The notes under the pieces: model-generated
What the model was told of the DNA's origin: nothing
Database searches by the model: none
What the model saw: only the letters and a program-made list of their open reading frames with translations
Program-made: the position numbers and the translations under genes
Part shown: positions 12,240 to 20,558 of the stretch, in pieces
Layout of the letters: every line of letters begins with the position of its first letter
Position numbering within the stretch: the first letter of the stretch is position 1
Origin: a virus
Length of the DNA: 22,704 bases
Strand: one strand, 5' to 3'
IMG/VR virus record: IMGVR_UViG_3300034418_004872
Coordinates: 1 to 22,704 of that record

Positions 12240-12249
12240 ATTTATATTT

Positions 12250-14241
12250 TTAAGCTGATACCCAAGCTGATCCGTTGTAAAAAACAGGTACTGTAATAGC
12301 ACCTCCACCCGTTAGAGTTCCATTATATGTAGGGGCAGTAGCGTCTGTTACGTAGGCTCTCATCCCTACAACTCCTGTTGGCAGTGTCGCTACTGTATAA
12401 CCTCCCGTTGCTATTGTTGTATCAAAAGTTGCATTACCATTTTTAAGAATGATTAACGCGTCGTTCCTAGTTCCTGTTCCCGTTCCATTTCCTACAACAA
12501 AGAGTCTATCTGTTGCGTCAAAAGCAGTTGTACTTGTAGGTGTATATGCGGTACTAAATAATCCAGCGCGAAATTCACAGAAAGAAGGTGCTTCGTTGTT
12601 ATAATTAGCTGAAAAAGAATTATTACCGCTTGATGTATTTCCCGACCCAGAAGCGAATGAGTTAGTCCCACTAGCTACGGTAGAAAATCCAAACGCCTGA
12701 GTTTGAGAACCTGTCGCCGTCGTATTTCTTCCAAAAGATATAGATGAGTTACCGTCTGCATTTCCAGAAGTGTCGTGAAGTCCCCATACCATAGAACCAC
12801 TCCCTACTGATGGTGTAGTGCCTCCGCCAAAAGAACCTATCTTCATATAGGTATTATTAATTTCAGTAGCTCCAAAACCTCCTCCAGAAGTCCATTTTAT
12901 AGGAGTGTACCCAGTTATTTCAATTTCATCAGCTACATCATCTATGGTTATATGGGTAGATGCAGAATTAAGATAACCTCCTAGTTTGACAATTAAATCA
13001 TCTGCTGCTTGCGTTCCTGTTTCACTATATCCCTCCAAAACAAGATTAGTTGCTGATACGATTGGTCTTAATGGGTCTGAACTATCTACTGTCACATTAG
13101 TACCTGCTACAACCTCTAAAACAGATTGAGCATTAGTAGGATTTGCCACACCCCCAGTTATATTGATAACGTCTAAGTTTATAATAGGACTGTTAACAGT
13201 TTTTATACTTAATATGTCATATTCAGTAGGAGGTACTCTGCTGTCTGAAACAAACTCATTTAAAGGCACTCTAATTAATTGCCAAGCATTACTAGTGACA
13301 TCAAACCCGTAATCTCTTAACGTTTCAAATGTTAATACAAATCTAAAGTATTTAGAACTAGAGCTATTAATTAATTCTAGTTCAATTTTAGGATTAGTTT
13401 CTACCGCTTCGGGGAATTTCATAGCAAAGTTTAAACTACCTTCTGCATCGTGTGCAAACATCGCATCCTTTTGCCATTTAGTAGTTCCGCTAGTTGTAGC
13501 GGGTAAATACAAACTATAAGTCCCGCTATATGGAGCTGTTGTATAGTTTAAATTTGCTGAAGTGGCTAGTAATATATTATCCCATTCGTTAGTTTCGCCT
13601 AGATTTTCGTTATAAATTAATTCAGCCGTAAAGTCTGGGTCTGTTGTCTCATTATCTAGCACCAATTTAAAACTAACTTCCACTTGCGTAGATAGATTTA
13701 ATGAGGGCTTGATAGGTGATACAGCTGGCGTCCCCTCAACTACAACAATAGAAGCTACTGGAGGGTCATCTGTTGTTATCTCCACCGCAAATACATCTAT
13801 TCGGGAGTTAGTTGCATCCCCATCGCTTAAAGTAACAGTATCTGATACATAATCAGTATAAACCTGGTTGTTAATTATATATTTAGACGCGTATATGGTA
13901 TAGTTTAAACCGCTTCCTGTATATATTACACCGCCTTTTATAATTGCATTTCCACCTAACAAATCTGTGTAAGTCGGTAGTGTAGTTAATTTTAATTCAG
14001 GAACTCCTAAACTATTATAAGTCACAGCGGGTACAAATCCTGTCTTCCCTACGTAAGTACTATCGTTTACGTCTCTTAATTTCAAGAAACTAAAAAGCGT
14101 GTCTTTAATAGTTGCCCAAGTTAATTTTTTTGAAGTTCCTTCAGTTGAATCTGTTGTATCTGAAACGTCTACCGAATGAATGAAATCGGAATTTACAGGG
14201 TCTAAATGATAATCTTTGTCTGATAATTTTTGATTTGCCAT
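12250..14241 (-). CDS. Tail fibre/adhesin with YadA/Hep_Hag-like head repeats
   Basis: This 663-aa protein is the largest in the window. The N-terminus (MANQKLSDKDYHLD, TWATIKDTLFSFLK) resembles fibre attachment ends. The middle is beta-rich. Near residues 500-550 are repeats of the type ATGSQTQAFGFSTVASGTNS and FASGSGNTSSGNNS, matching the G-x-x-(S/A)-x-A-x-G pattern of trimeric YadA/Hep_Hag heads. The tail VGMRAYVTDATAPTYNGTL, then VPVFYNGSAWVSA, is a common phage-fibre tip. It probably forms a trimer that recognises the host surface. It lies 8 nt after the tail-tube-like paralogue. Confidence 0.72.
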   Translation of the reverse strand: MANQKLSDKDYHLDPVNSDFIHSVDVSDTTDSTEGTSKKLTWATIKDTLFSFLKLRDVNDSTYVGKTGFVPAVTYNSLGVPELKLTTLPTYTDLLGGNAIIKGGVIYTGSGLNYTIYASKYIINNQVYTDYVSDTVTLSDGDATNSRIDVFAVEITTDDPPVASIVVVEGTPAVSPIKPSLNLSTQVEVSFKLVLDNETTDPDFTAELIYNENLGETNEWDNILLATSANLNYTTAPYSGTYSLYLPATTSGTTKWQKDAMFAHDAEGSLNFAMKFPEAVETNPKIELELINSSSSKYFRFVLTFETLRDYGFDVTSNAWQLIRVPLNEFVSDSRVPPTEYDILSIKTVNSPIINLDVINITGGVANPTNAQSVLEVVAGTNVTVDSSDPLRPIVSATNLVLEGYSETGTQAADDLIVKLGGYLNSASTHITIDDVADEIEITGYTPIKWTSGGGFGATEINNTYMKIGSFGGGTTPSVGSGSMVWGLHDTSGNADGNSSISFGRNTTATGSQTQAFGFSTVASGTNSFASGSGNTSSGNNSFSANYNNEAPSFCEFRAGLFSTAYTPTSTTAFDATDRLFVVGNGTGTGTRNDALIILKNGNATFDTTIATGGYTVATLPTGVVGMRAYVTDATAPTYNGTLTGGGAITVPVFYNGSAWVSA

Positions 14242-14249
14242 TATTTTAA

Positions 14250-14822
14250 TTAATTAAATATATAATTATTGCCATCTTGAAATAAAAAGTAGTTTCCATC
14301 TTGAAATAAATACAAGTTTTGAGGATTTACCTCGACTCCTCCACCTCCAGTATCTACCCATCCACGCATCCAAAGAGCTTGCCTAGCCTCTTTTCCAGTA
14401 AATGATACCTTATATCCATTAAAACTAGCCTTATCTGTCCCTGTTTCGTTGGTTACGGATGCTTCTAAACCATTATAAAGCCCTAATATCCTTGCATTTC
14501 CAATCCTATCTACGAATATAGCCCTGTAATCTTGTTTTACAAGTCTATACAGTTGATTTGTAAACGCTGTTTTTGGCACTTCAATGGTAAAACTTTGATT
14601 CCAAAGTACATCACCACCCTCTATTTCAGTTGATTCTGAGTAGTTTGTACTGCTAGAATACACTTCAAAAACCGTTGTTGTTGGAAAAGAAGTGATTTCC
14701 TGCCCTATAATCGTTATTTGAGTCCTCGAATATTTCACATAAGGAAATAAATATACTTTTTGTACTCCCCCAATTAAATCCTTACAAGGTCTACCTATAG
14801 TAGCTGTTAATACTTCACTCAT
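14250..14822 (-). CDS. Tail-tube-like protein, paralogue of 17405-17920
   Basis: This 190-aa protein shares an ordered set of motifs with the 171-aa protein downstream of the capsid gene. These are CKDLIGGVQKVYLF versus CKDILGGNSVIYLF, an SxNYxE/R strand, a VPK/LPK motif, VDRIGNARILGLYNG versus VKDRAGNYMALGITDG, and NGYKVSFTG versus NGWTITATA. The two are clearly duplicates of one beta-sandwich fold. The C-terminus is extended by an unusual tandem LFQDGNYFLFQDGNNYIF. Because the other copy follows the capsid gene, this copy may be a tail terminator, distal tail or minor tube protein. It overlaps the connector gene by 4 nt. Confidence 0.55.
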   Translation of the reverse strand: MSEVLTATIGRPCKDLIGGVQKVYLFPYVKYSRTQITIIGQEITSFPTTTVFEVYSSSTNYSESTEIEGGDVLWNQSFTIEVPKTAFTNQLYRLVKQDYRAIFVDRIGNARILGLYNGLEASVTNETGTDKASFNGYKVSFTGKEARQALWMRGWVDTGGGGVEVNPQNLYLFQDGNYFLFQDGNNYIFN

Positions 14823-15358
14823 CTATATCTCCTTTCAAAACCTAGTTCATCTTCTGTAAGCCCTATGCTACCGCCAAAATGCCAACCTGCTGTTAAACTT
14901 ATATCTTGCGCATCTACTTCATCCTGATAGCGCTTATATTCCGTCAATGGGTTCTTACATATCCATTTCTCAAAGCGTTGTATATACATTTGAGCCATCG
15001 CGCTATACTTATCGCTTAAAGTATCTGTTTCATCTTTAGAAACTACCTCTGCATTCTCTGGAGAGTGTTTGTATAATCCACCATTTGACAATATATAAGG
15101 AGCTACTGATATATAATTAGCCGCAGCTGCATACTTTGTAATTGGCTTTATAAATTCAGTATATAAAGTTGAATAGTCACCCGCATAAGTCGGGAAATCG
15201 CTTACTATTTTATCATATAATTCAGACCCCAACAAAGGCTCGATAATACTTATTTGCGTAAATTCAATACTGAAGGTATATTTATCAAAATCTAAGTTTC
15301 CGCTTATGATAGTACTTTCAGTTAACTCCTGCGGTGTTATAAATAGTTTTATAGCCAT
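14819..15358 (-). CDS. Head-tail connector-like protein
   Basis: This 179-aa helical protein follows the portal gene by one nucleotide. It begins MAIKLFITPQELTESTIISG and contains IIEPLLGSELYDKI (about 39-52). It ends with a Tyr/Arg-rich helical part (MAQMYIQRFEKWICKNPLTEY). Small helical proteins with an EPLLG-x-ELY motif next to the portal are a recurrent Bacteroidota phage family and occupy the adaptor position of gp6-type connectors. Function is inferred from position and pattern. Confidence 0.58.
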   Translation of the reverse strand: MAIKLFITPQELTESTIISGNLDFDKYTFSIEFTQISIIEPLLGSELYDKIVSDFPTYAGDYSTLYTEFIKPITKYAAAANYISVAPYILSNGGLYKHSPENAEVVSKDETDTLSDKYSAMAQMYIQRFEKWICKNPLTEYKRYQDEVDAQDISLTAGWHFGGSIGLTEDELGFERRYR

Positions 15359-15359
15359 A

Positions 15360-17021
15360 TTATTTTCTATATGTAGGGTCTAAACTCCACCAATTATTAA
15401 AAGGGCTTGCTGTTACAGCCACTCTAGGGTCATTAGCTTCCCACATCGCGTCTTTACGATCCGAAGGTTCTAACTCTAAAATCATTTTTCTAGCCTGATT
15501 AACGCTTATTACTCCGTTGTCTTTCTTTAACAAAATAACACGTTGCCACCAATGTTTACAATTTACGCCACCTTTAAATAGAAAAACATTATAACTATTC
15601 TTCCCCTTTGGCGCGAAATCTTCATTATAATTTGAATTAAAATCTAAATCCTCAGCTCTATATAGTTTATCCGCATTGATTATCTTATTACAAAAATCTC
15701 TTTCTCCTGTATTACTACCCGAGTACTTATATCTAATTTTAAATAGACTTGTATCTTGATCTGAATTTTTACGGGGCGTTACAGGTACACTAGCAAACTT
15801 AAAGAAGGTGTTTAAATCACTTTCCCTTAATGTAATAGCATCACATCGCTCATCTGAAATAACCTCATAACCCTCATCTAAATCTTCACCTAATTGAATT
15901 AAACAATCTGCATTAGGTGATTCGTGGCTAGACATCGACACTGGCGTACTAACTTCATCTGTAAGGGGTTTAAAGTATAACTCTAAGTTTATACCGTTAT
16001 CCACTAAAACCTCTTGTAAGGCGTTTAAAATTTGATTCTGTTTAGGTTGAATTACTCTTTTAATTAGTTGAGCCTCTGCCGTGTCCATTTCATCAGCGGT
16101 ATTACTAAATCCTGAACTCGATACAATACCAACAATAGAAGGAGATGTACACCTATGAGCTGTTAGTATCTTTTGACTAGATGTATCATTTAAAGACTCC
16201 CACTGTTTGTGAACATTTTCGTTCGTTGGAAAAGGAATAACTGTTATTTCTAAATCCTGCCCTGCAAAGTTTATTATAAAATTCGAAGCGCTACTACTGC
16301 CTGATAGTTTCGCTTTTATTTGATTTTCTAGTTTATTCTTTTGTTCGGATTCCCAATTAAAACCCCCTGGAACATTTACAATGTAACCCGCGCTAAGACC
16401 TGACCTTATAGAATTAAGATTTAAGTTTGCAATCTCCTCCTCCATTTCAGCATACATCAAACCACTCAAATAGTCTGGCTGTCCAAAATATTCAGCACCT
16501 ACAATGTAAGGTTTAACCACGTATATTTCATCTTTAGAACCCGACCCATACGCATCGTATTCTAAAGGCTCATTTTTATAAGTGTTAGTCCAATCTTTAC
16601 AAAACCAATAAGATTCAATTAAACCTTCATCGTTTTCCGTCGAAGGAACTACCATATTTTTAGGAACGTGATTAATAGAACTCAACTCCTTACCTTTAGT
16701 TTTAACAATTTGGAAAGAACATTCACCAAAAATCTGATAATCTTTTATAATAGCCTGTAAATCTTCGGGCTTTAATACGGTAACTAACTTAGTCCAGTCT
16801 TTTAAATTGATACTGGCGTTCTTTGCGGCTAATCCTTTTCCATAAATTAAGTCGCTATATGAATTGTTTATACTTGCATTAGTTGGACTTCCGTTATTCC
16901 TATCTATAATATACTGATAGAATTTATTTTTGTCTCCGTTCAATACCCAATTACGCGCCTTGTTTACTTTTAACTTAGGGCGTACATAATTACTAAATTG
17001 AAATAATCTTATATCACTCAT
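15360..17021 (-). CDS. Portal protein with C-terminal Cys/His domain
   Basis: This 553-aa protein has a portal core (about residues 1-360) with the typical helical-stem region around EEEIANLNLNSIRSGLSAG (195-213) and a crown part. It is followed by a separate C-terminal domain. That domain contains YSGSNTGERDFC (433-444), DKLYRAEDLDF (451-461), GGVNCKHWWQR (484-494) and a conserved-looking end DPRVAV...WWSLDPTYRK. The FC...NCKHWWQ pattern resembles the cysteine/histidine core of MuF-like head-morphogenesis domains, so it may be a portal-MuF fusion. The portal forms the dodecameric DNA gate. It overlaps the 100-aa gene upstream by 8 nt. Confidence 0.75.
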   Translation of the reverse strand: MSDIRLFQFSNYVRPKLKVNKARNWVLNGDKNKFYQYIIDRNNGSPTNASINNSYSDLIYGKGLAAKNASINLKDWTKLVTVLKPEDLQAIIKDYQIFGECSFQIVKTKGKELSSINHVPKNMVVPSTENDEGLIESYWFCKDWTNTYKNEPLEYDAYGSGSKDEIYVVKPYIVGAEYFGQPDYLSGLMYAEMEEEIANLNLNSIRSGLSAGYIVNVPGGFNWESEQKNKLENQIKAKLSGSSSASNFIINFAGQDLEITVIPFPTNENVHKQWESLNDTSSQKILTAHRCTSPSIVGIVSSSGFSNTADEMDTAEAQLIKRVIQPKQNQILNALQEVLVDNGINLELYFKPLTDEVSTPVSMSSHESPNADCLIQLGEDLDEGYEVISDERCDAITLRESDLNTFFKFASVPVTPRKNSDQDTSLFKIRYKYSGSNTGERDFCNKIINADKLYRAEDLDFNSNYNEDFAPKGKNSYNVFLFKGGVNCKHWWQRVILLKKDNGVISVNQARKMILELEPSDRKDAMWEANDPRVAVTASPFNNWWSLDPTYRK

Positions 17022-17316
17022 AAACGTAAATTCCGTTTGTTATTTTATAATCTTGCGGTGTTTGGTCTGTAACTAATATCTTACCTCTATATACAACCTC
17101 ACTACCCTCTGTAACTTTAATCTGAAACCTGTCCTTTTCTACAAATGTATAAGTGAAATTTACCGTTGTATATCCGTTGGAAGTCGCGTAAGTATTAGCA
17201 GGCGTACCTGTTGATCTATCCGCTTCATTGTATAACGAAACAACCAAATCTAACGTTGGGTAAAATCTAGGGATAAACGAAATACTATGAGCCGTTCCAG
17301 TTTGTACTACTTTCAT
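17014..17316 (-). CDS. Small beta-rich structural protein, unknown
   Basis: A 100-aa protein made of beta-strands (HSISFIPRFYPTLDLVVSLY, TVNFTYTFVEKDRFQIKV, VYRGKILVTD) that could form an immunoglobulin-like domain. It lies between the terminator after the tube gene and the portal gene, overlapping the portal start by 8 nt. Position suggests a head or head-tail joining accessory. No family recognised. Confidence 0.5.
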   Translation of the reverse strand: MKVVQTGTAHSISFIPRFYPTLDLVVSLYNEADRSTGTPANTYATSNGYTTVNFTYTFVEKDRFQIKVTEGSEVVYRGKILVTDQTPQDYKITNGIYVYE

Positions 17317-17350
17317 ATATATATAACAAATAAAAGCCTTTTTTGTTATT

Positions 17351-17383
17351 AAAAAGGGTCACCACCTAATAGATAATGACCCC
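17351..17383 (-). terminator. Hairpin terminator after the capsid/tube genes
   Basis: On the minus strand GGGTCA (17382-17377) and TGACCC (17361-17356) form a 6-bp GC-rich stem with a 15-nt loop, followed by TTTTT (17355-17351) and more T-rich sequence. This is a Rho-independent terminator or attenuator just after the tail-tube-like gene. It would let capsid and tube messages be more abundant than the downstream portal and tail genes. Confidence 0.6.
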
Positions 17384-17404
17384 AATTAACTAAAAAACTA
17401 AAAA

Positions 17405-17920
17405 CTAAACTAAAGCTAATAAAGCTGCTATTGTTGTGGTGTCTAAAAAAGGTGATAATTGCCCCTCTATTGCAGTTGCTGTGATAGTCCAACCGTTAGC
17501 GTCTGTTTTCGCTCCACCTGTCGCACCAACGACCGTCCAATCCATGCCATCTGTAATTCCTAAAGCCATATAATTACCTGCGCGATCTTTTACAACCGCG
17601 TGAGCGAATGATGCAGCAAGCAAATTAAATTCTGCTGAGTCTGCAACGCTCATTTTTGGTAATTGAACTGTTAATGTTTGGGTATTTACTCTTGTATAAT
17701 TTGCCGACTCTCCTACCATAGATTGCTCTAAGGTGTTAGTATCTCCCATTACTGGGTATTCAAATACAGCCGTTACCCCTGCGTTTATTGCCGTCGCGAC
17801 ATTTGCCGCGGATACTGTAAAAGGGTCTGCGATATTATCGAACAAGTATATGACAGAGTTACCTCCTAATATATCTTTACACGAAATCTTAGCCCTACTC
17901 GATGTTAATGCACACGCCAT
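17405..17920 (-). CDS. Major tail tube-like protein
   Basis: This 171-aa beta-rich protein directly follows the major capsid gene and precedes a terminator, as expected for a highly expressed structural protein. Motifs shared with the 14250-14822 paralogue (CKDILGGNSVIYLF near residue 14, TNTLEQSMVGESANYTR, VQLPKMS, VVKDRAGNYMALGITDG) point to one duplicated fold. The beta pattern and size fit tail tube proteins. The assignment rests on size, position and duplication, not on a diagnostic residue. Confidence 0.55.
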   Translation of the reverse strand: MACALTSSRAKISCKDILGGNSVIYLFDNIADPFTVSAANVATAINAGVTAVFEYPVMGDTNTLEQSMVGESANYTRVNTQTLTVQLPKMSVADSAEFNLLAASFAHAVVKDRAGNYMALGITDGMDWTVVGATGGAKTDANGWTITATAIEGQLSPFLDTTTIAALLALV

Positions 17921-17944
17921 TTATAAAATGTTTTATGTCAAATA

Positions 17945-17966
17945 GCGGATTCAATTAAGAACCCGC
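17945..17966 (-). terminator. 8-bp stem between capsid and tube genes
   Basis: On the minus strand GCGGGTTC and GAATCCGC form an 8-bp stem (one G-U wobble) with a TTAATT loop. No clear T-run follows. It sits between the capsid stop and the tube start and may be a partial attenuator or an mRNA stability or processing hairpin rather than a full terminator. Confidence 0.4.
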
Positions 17967-17982
17967 CTTTAACGTTATTAAA

Positions 17983-18909
17983 TTACGCTGTAAGAACTAA
18001 CCAAACGATATCCTCAGAATTGTAATATCCAACTCCCGCGTTATAAACGATTTTACCTCTTACATTTCCTGTCAATAGACCAACTTCATCCTCATCTACT
18101 AAAGCAATTTCGTTGTGATCTCCTTGTAATCCTGTGCAAAATACAATGTTTTTCTTTTCGTATATAACGATTGTATTAACAGGCAGTCCGCTAACTTCAT
18201 TCAAAGTGTAGCGCCCAAATTTCGCACTCTTATCTTCTGTTGAGCCGTTCCAAGCAATCCCCTTAGAAATCAAATAGAAATTATACGCCTGAAATACATC
18301 AGGAGATACACAAACTGTCAAGTCTTTTCTACGTAGTGCAATCGGCACAGCTGCTAAAGCTAATTTTAAATCAGCTTCTACTGTTGATTCCGTCACAGCG
18401 TGTCCAGGTGCAGTAACACCGTTGCCATCTTTAATAATAGCAGCGTCTGCTGTGAATTGCTCGATAAGTCCCGCAAACTGTCCATCTGTTGCTGCTAAAC
18501 CGTTCCAAATATCGCTATCGATTTTTGCAGCCTGTGAAGCCAATACTTCAGCTGTGATAGCTTCCATAATATCACTAGGTGCGTTCGGATTAGATGCACT
18601 CGCACCCATTGAGTCCTCGCTCCAAGTTTGTCTGAAATCCTCTTTGCAAATTTGAAAAGGATTCATTAACTTCTCTGGAACTATTTGTTTTTCTGATTGA
18701 GTAAAAGTACCACTAGGTACAAATCCACAAGCATAGTCTGTAGTACCATCTGAATAGGTAAACTTTCTAAGATTGTACTTATAGTTTACGTTTTCTGCTA
18801 CGGTTACTAACCCTAACCTTAAAGTGTCGGCTTCTTTAATCGAAGTACCGAAGATACCACCTGCTACCTTTCCGACATAATTACTTGTTACATTGTTTGT
18901 TGTTGCCAT
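17983..18909 (-). CDS. Major capsid protein
   Basis: This 308-aa protein sits directly after protease/scaffold and decoration-type genes, in the capsid position. It has an N-terminal arm (MATTNNVTSNYVGKVAGGIF), a middle with CKEDFRQTWSEDSMGAS and a helix EAITAEVLASQAAKIDSDIW. A domain around LTVCVSPDVFQAYNFYLISK, with GLPVNTIVIYEK and LLTGNVRGKIVYNAGVGYYN near the end, follows. This layout (long helix, P-loop-like strand, then beta-rich A-domain) is typical of HK97-fold capsids of Bacteroidota phages. I cannot see the E-loop directly. Codons are the most GC-balanced of the window, in line with high expression. Confidence 0.78.
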   Translation of the reverse strand: MATTNNVTSNYVGKVAGGIFGTSIKEADTLRLGLVTVAENVNYKYNLRKFTYSDGTTDYACGFVPSGTFTQSEKQIVPEKLMNPFQICKEDFRQTWSEDSMGASASNPNAPSDIMEAITAEVLASQAAKIDSDIWNGLAATDGQFAGLIEQFTADAAIIKDGNGVTAPGHAVTESTVEADLKLALAAVPIALRRKDLTVCVSPDVFQAYNFYLISKGIAWNGSTEDKSAKFGRYTLNEVSGLPVNTIVIYEKKNIVFCTGLQGDHNEIALVDEDEVGLLTGNVRGKIVYNAGVGYYNSEDIVWLVLTA

Positions 18910-18929
18910 TGTTGTTTTTTTTTATATTA

Positions 18930-19328
18930 TTATGCCGTTGTGAATGATGCTGCTACTGATAACTGTCCTGCCACGTACCAATTAACGCCGTCGCTTTCAA
19001 GTGTAAACCAATCGCCTTGAATTGCTTTTGTAAATACTATTGTGATAGTAGTTTCAGCTGATGCTAATTGTACTAAACCTGCTTCCGTTACACTTCCGTA
19101 AATTAAAGCTCCTGTCGCTGCTACAGTCCAAGAACTTGTTATAACAGCTGCTGTTACTAGAAATTTATAATTTACCCCAGCTTTTGGCGCTGGCAAAGTA
19201 ATCGCTTCGCCTACTGCGTCAAGTAAAATTGTTTTACCACTGTCGCTGTATGTCAACGTAGTGTCCGCTGTGACCGATTTTTGATCTTGATTCGCGTCTA
19301 ATTGTCTGTATGAAATTGTTGTGCTCAT
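18930..19328 (-). CDS. Capsid-associated (decoration-like) protein
   Basis: A 132-aa beta-rich protein with strands TISYRQLDANQ, DTTLTYSDSGKTILLDA, VTAAVITSSWTVAATGALIY and GDWFTLESDGVNWYVAGQL. It has no Cys and few helices. Placement between protease/scaffold and major capsid genes is the usual site of head decoration or stabilising proteins. Its GxWFTLESDGxNWYVxG ending also resembles beta-trefoil or fibre-tip repeats, so an alternative is a surface fibre on the head. It overlaps the protease gene by one base (TAATG). Confidence 0.58.
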   Translation of the reverse strand: MSTTISYRQLDANQDQKSVTADTTLTYSDSGKTILLDAVGEAITLPAPKAGVNYKFLVTAAVITSSWTVAATGALIYGSVTEAGLVQLASAETTITIVFTKAIQGDWFTLESDGVNWYVAGQLSVAASFTTA

Positions 19329-20416
19329 TAGTTATTTCTTAATTTATTTAAAATTCGACCTGTAGAATTTAATTGAACTGGAGACGCAACTATTTTCTTT
19401 GCTGCGGGCTCTGATGACAATTCAACTATTTCTTTTTTTAATTCTGTATTCTTCTTTTCCATCTCGTTAAAACGGATTTCTAAGGCGTTAAACTTAGCGT
19501 CGCTTTCCGAGCTGTACTTTATTAATAGTGACTTAATTTGATTAAGAACATCTCCACCTGGTGCAGCAGGTTGTGCTGGTGCTTTTTCTAATTCTGCAGG
19601 CGCTTCCTCCATAGGTGCATTGCCAATCGCCCCAACTACTCCAGGCTCTGTTACAGATAATACCTCACCTGATTCAAGCGGGTATTCTCCAACTGGCAAA
19701 GGCTCTTTCATTCCTTCTTCGGTTTCGAGCCATACAGCCCCTCCTACCATTAACATTTCGCCATCAAACATTATGTCAGTCTCACCCGATTTAATGCTCC
19801 CAAGCGTTACCTTTACTTCGGGTTTGTTAATTCCAAGTGCGGTCTTAACGTCCTTAATAAAGTCATTTACTAAGTTACTTTCCATTTTCTCTGTTTTTAA
19901 ATTAATCTCTTTTAAGTCTATCATTGCATCTACAGAAAAGCCTTTTAACTTTCCTGTTTTTATGTAGTTATTCCAAATGTCATCGTTCTCTACTTTCATC
20001 GTAGCAATCCAAGAGCCTTTAGGATAACTAAAACCGAAGTTTGCACTTTTATCTATTTTAGGATTTTCTACAAGCCAAGATTCAACGAAAGTTACTCCCT
20101 CTATTGGCGATTCGTGTTCTAGTTTACTATTCTTTTGAAAGCCTCCCTTAAAGAAATTGTGAGATAGCTCTTTTATTACATCTTCTTTAAAGACAATATT
20201 AAACTCCTCTCCGTTTTGATTTCTATAAATTGGCTTATTAGGTTCTAAAACCAAACCCATTAGGATACGCTGCTCCTTATCAATTTCTTTTAATTGTATT
20301 ACTTCCTGTTCTTTAAGGGCTAGAAAGAATCCCTTCATTGCTGGGTCTTCCACTAATGAAATCGCAAATACCCCATCATTTTTGGAGGGATTAAAAACAG
20401 CGTCGTAGGTTATCAT
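19328..20416 (-). CDS. Prohead serine protease with scaffold tail (XkdF/S78_2-like)
   Basis: This 362-aa protein opens with a protease domain. GLVLEPNKPIYRNQNGEEF (54-72) begins the core, LEHESPIEGVTF holds the putative catalytic His101, and KLKGFSVDAMI holds the putative nucleophile Ser161. NFGFSYPKGSWIATMKV lies between them. This matches the XkdF-like prohead protease family (S78_2). Residues about 175-360 form the scaffold part: a beta region, a Pro/Ala/Glu-rich linker (EEAPAELEKAPAQPAAPGG) and a coiled coil (about 285-335). The protease would mature the prohead and then degrade the scaffold. It is the first gene of the capsid block and ends one base into the next gene. Confidence 0.85.
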   Translation of the reverse strand: MITYDAVFNPSKNDGVFAISLVEDPAMKGFFLALKEQEVIQLKEIDKEQRILMGLVLEPNKPIYRNQNGEEFNIVFKEDVIKELSHNFFKGGFQKNSKLEHESPIEGVTFVESWLVENPKIDKSANFGFSYPKGSWIATMKVENDDIWNNYIKTGKLKGFSVDAMIDLKEINLKTEKMESNLVNDFIKDVKTALGINKPEVKVTLGSIKSGETDIMFDGEMLMVGGAVWLETEEGMKEPLPVGEYPLESGEVLSVTEPGVVGAIGNAPMEEAPAELEKAPAQPAAPGGDVLNQIKSLLIKYSSESDAKFNALEIRFNEMEKKNTELKKEIVELSSEPAAKKIVASPVQLNSTGRILNKLRNN

Positions 20417-20437
20417 ATAGAGAATATCTATAAGTTA

Positions 20438-20460
20438 AACAATATAAATAGGATATTGTT
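20438..20460. repeat. 8-bp perfect inverted repeat before island 2
   Basis: AACAATAT (20438-20445) and ATATTGTT (20453-20460) form a perfect 8-bp palindrome with a 7-nt spacer. It lies between the protease start (20416) and the rightward promoter box (20495). It could be an operator or a processing hairpin in the leader of the leftward message. No T-run is attached, so it is not a typical terminator. Confidence 0.45.
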
Positions 20461-20494
20461 ATAAAAATGCCTTGTTTCGTATTATTATTATTTG

Positions 20495-20502
20495 TAGATT
20501 TG
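20495..20502 (+). promoter_or_regulatory. Putative rightward promoter of island 2, TAGATTTG
   Basis: TAGATTTG matches the Bacteroidota -7 consensus TAnnTTTG. A CTTG (20471-20474) lies 20 nt upstream, close to the expected -33 TTTG position. The box is 56 nt before the first island gene and points rightward, so island 2 probably has its own promoter. This is the best-supported promoter in the window. Confidence 0.6.
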
Positions 20503-20558
20503 CTTTAACTAACTTTAAAGGCTCTGATTAATGCAATTAACTTAAAATAAATATTATT

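Noticed and set aside
12240-12308. Upstream start for the BppU-like gene
   Set aside because: It would add residues from inside the fibre gene; the ATG at 12239 begins directly before the conserved domain with normal spacing.
19620-19967. Plus-strand open frame over the protease/scaffold gene
   Set aside because: Mirror of the Pro/Glu-rich linker; Ser/Pro/Thr-rich without a domain.
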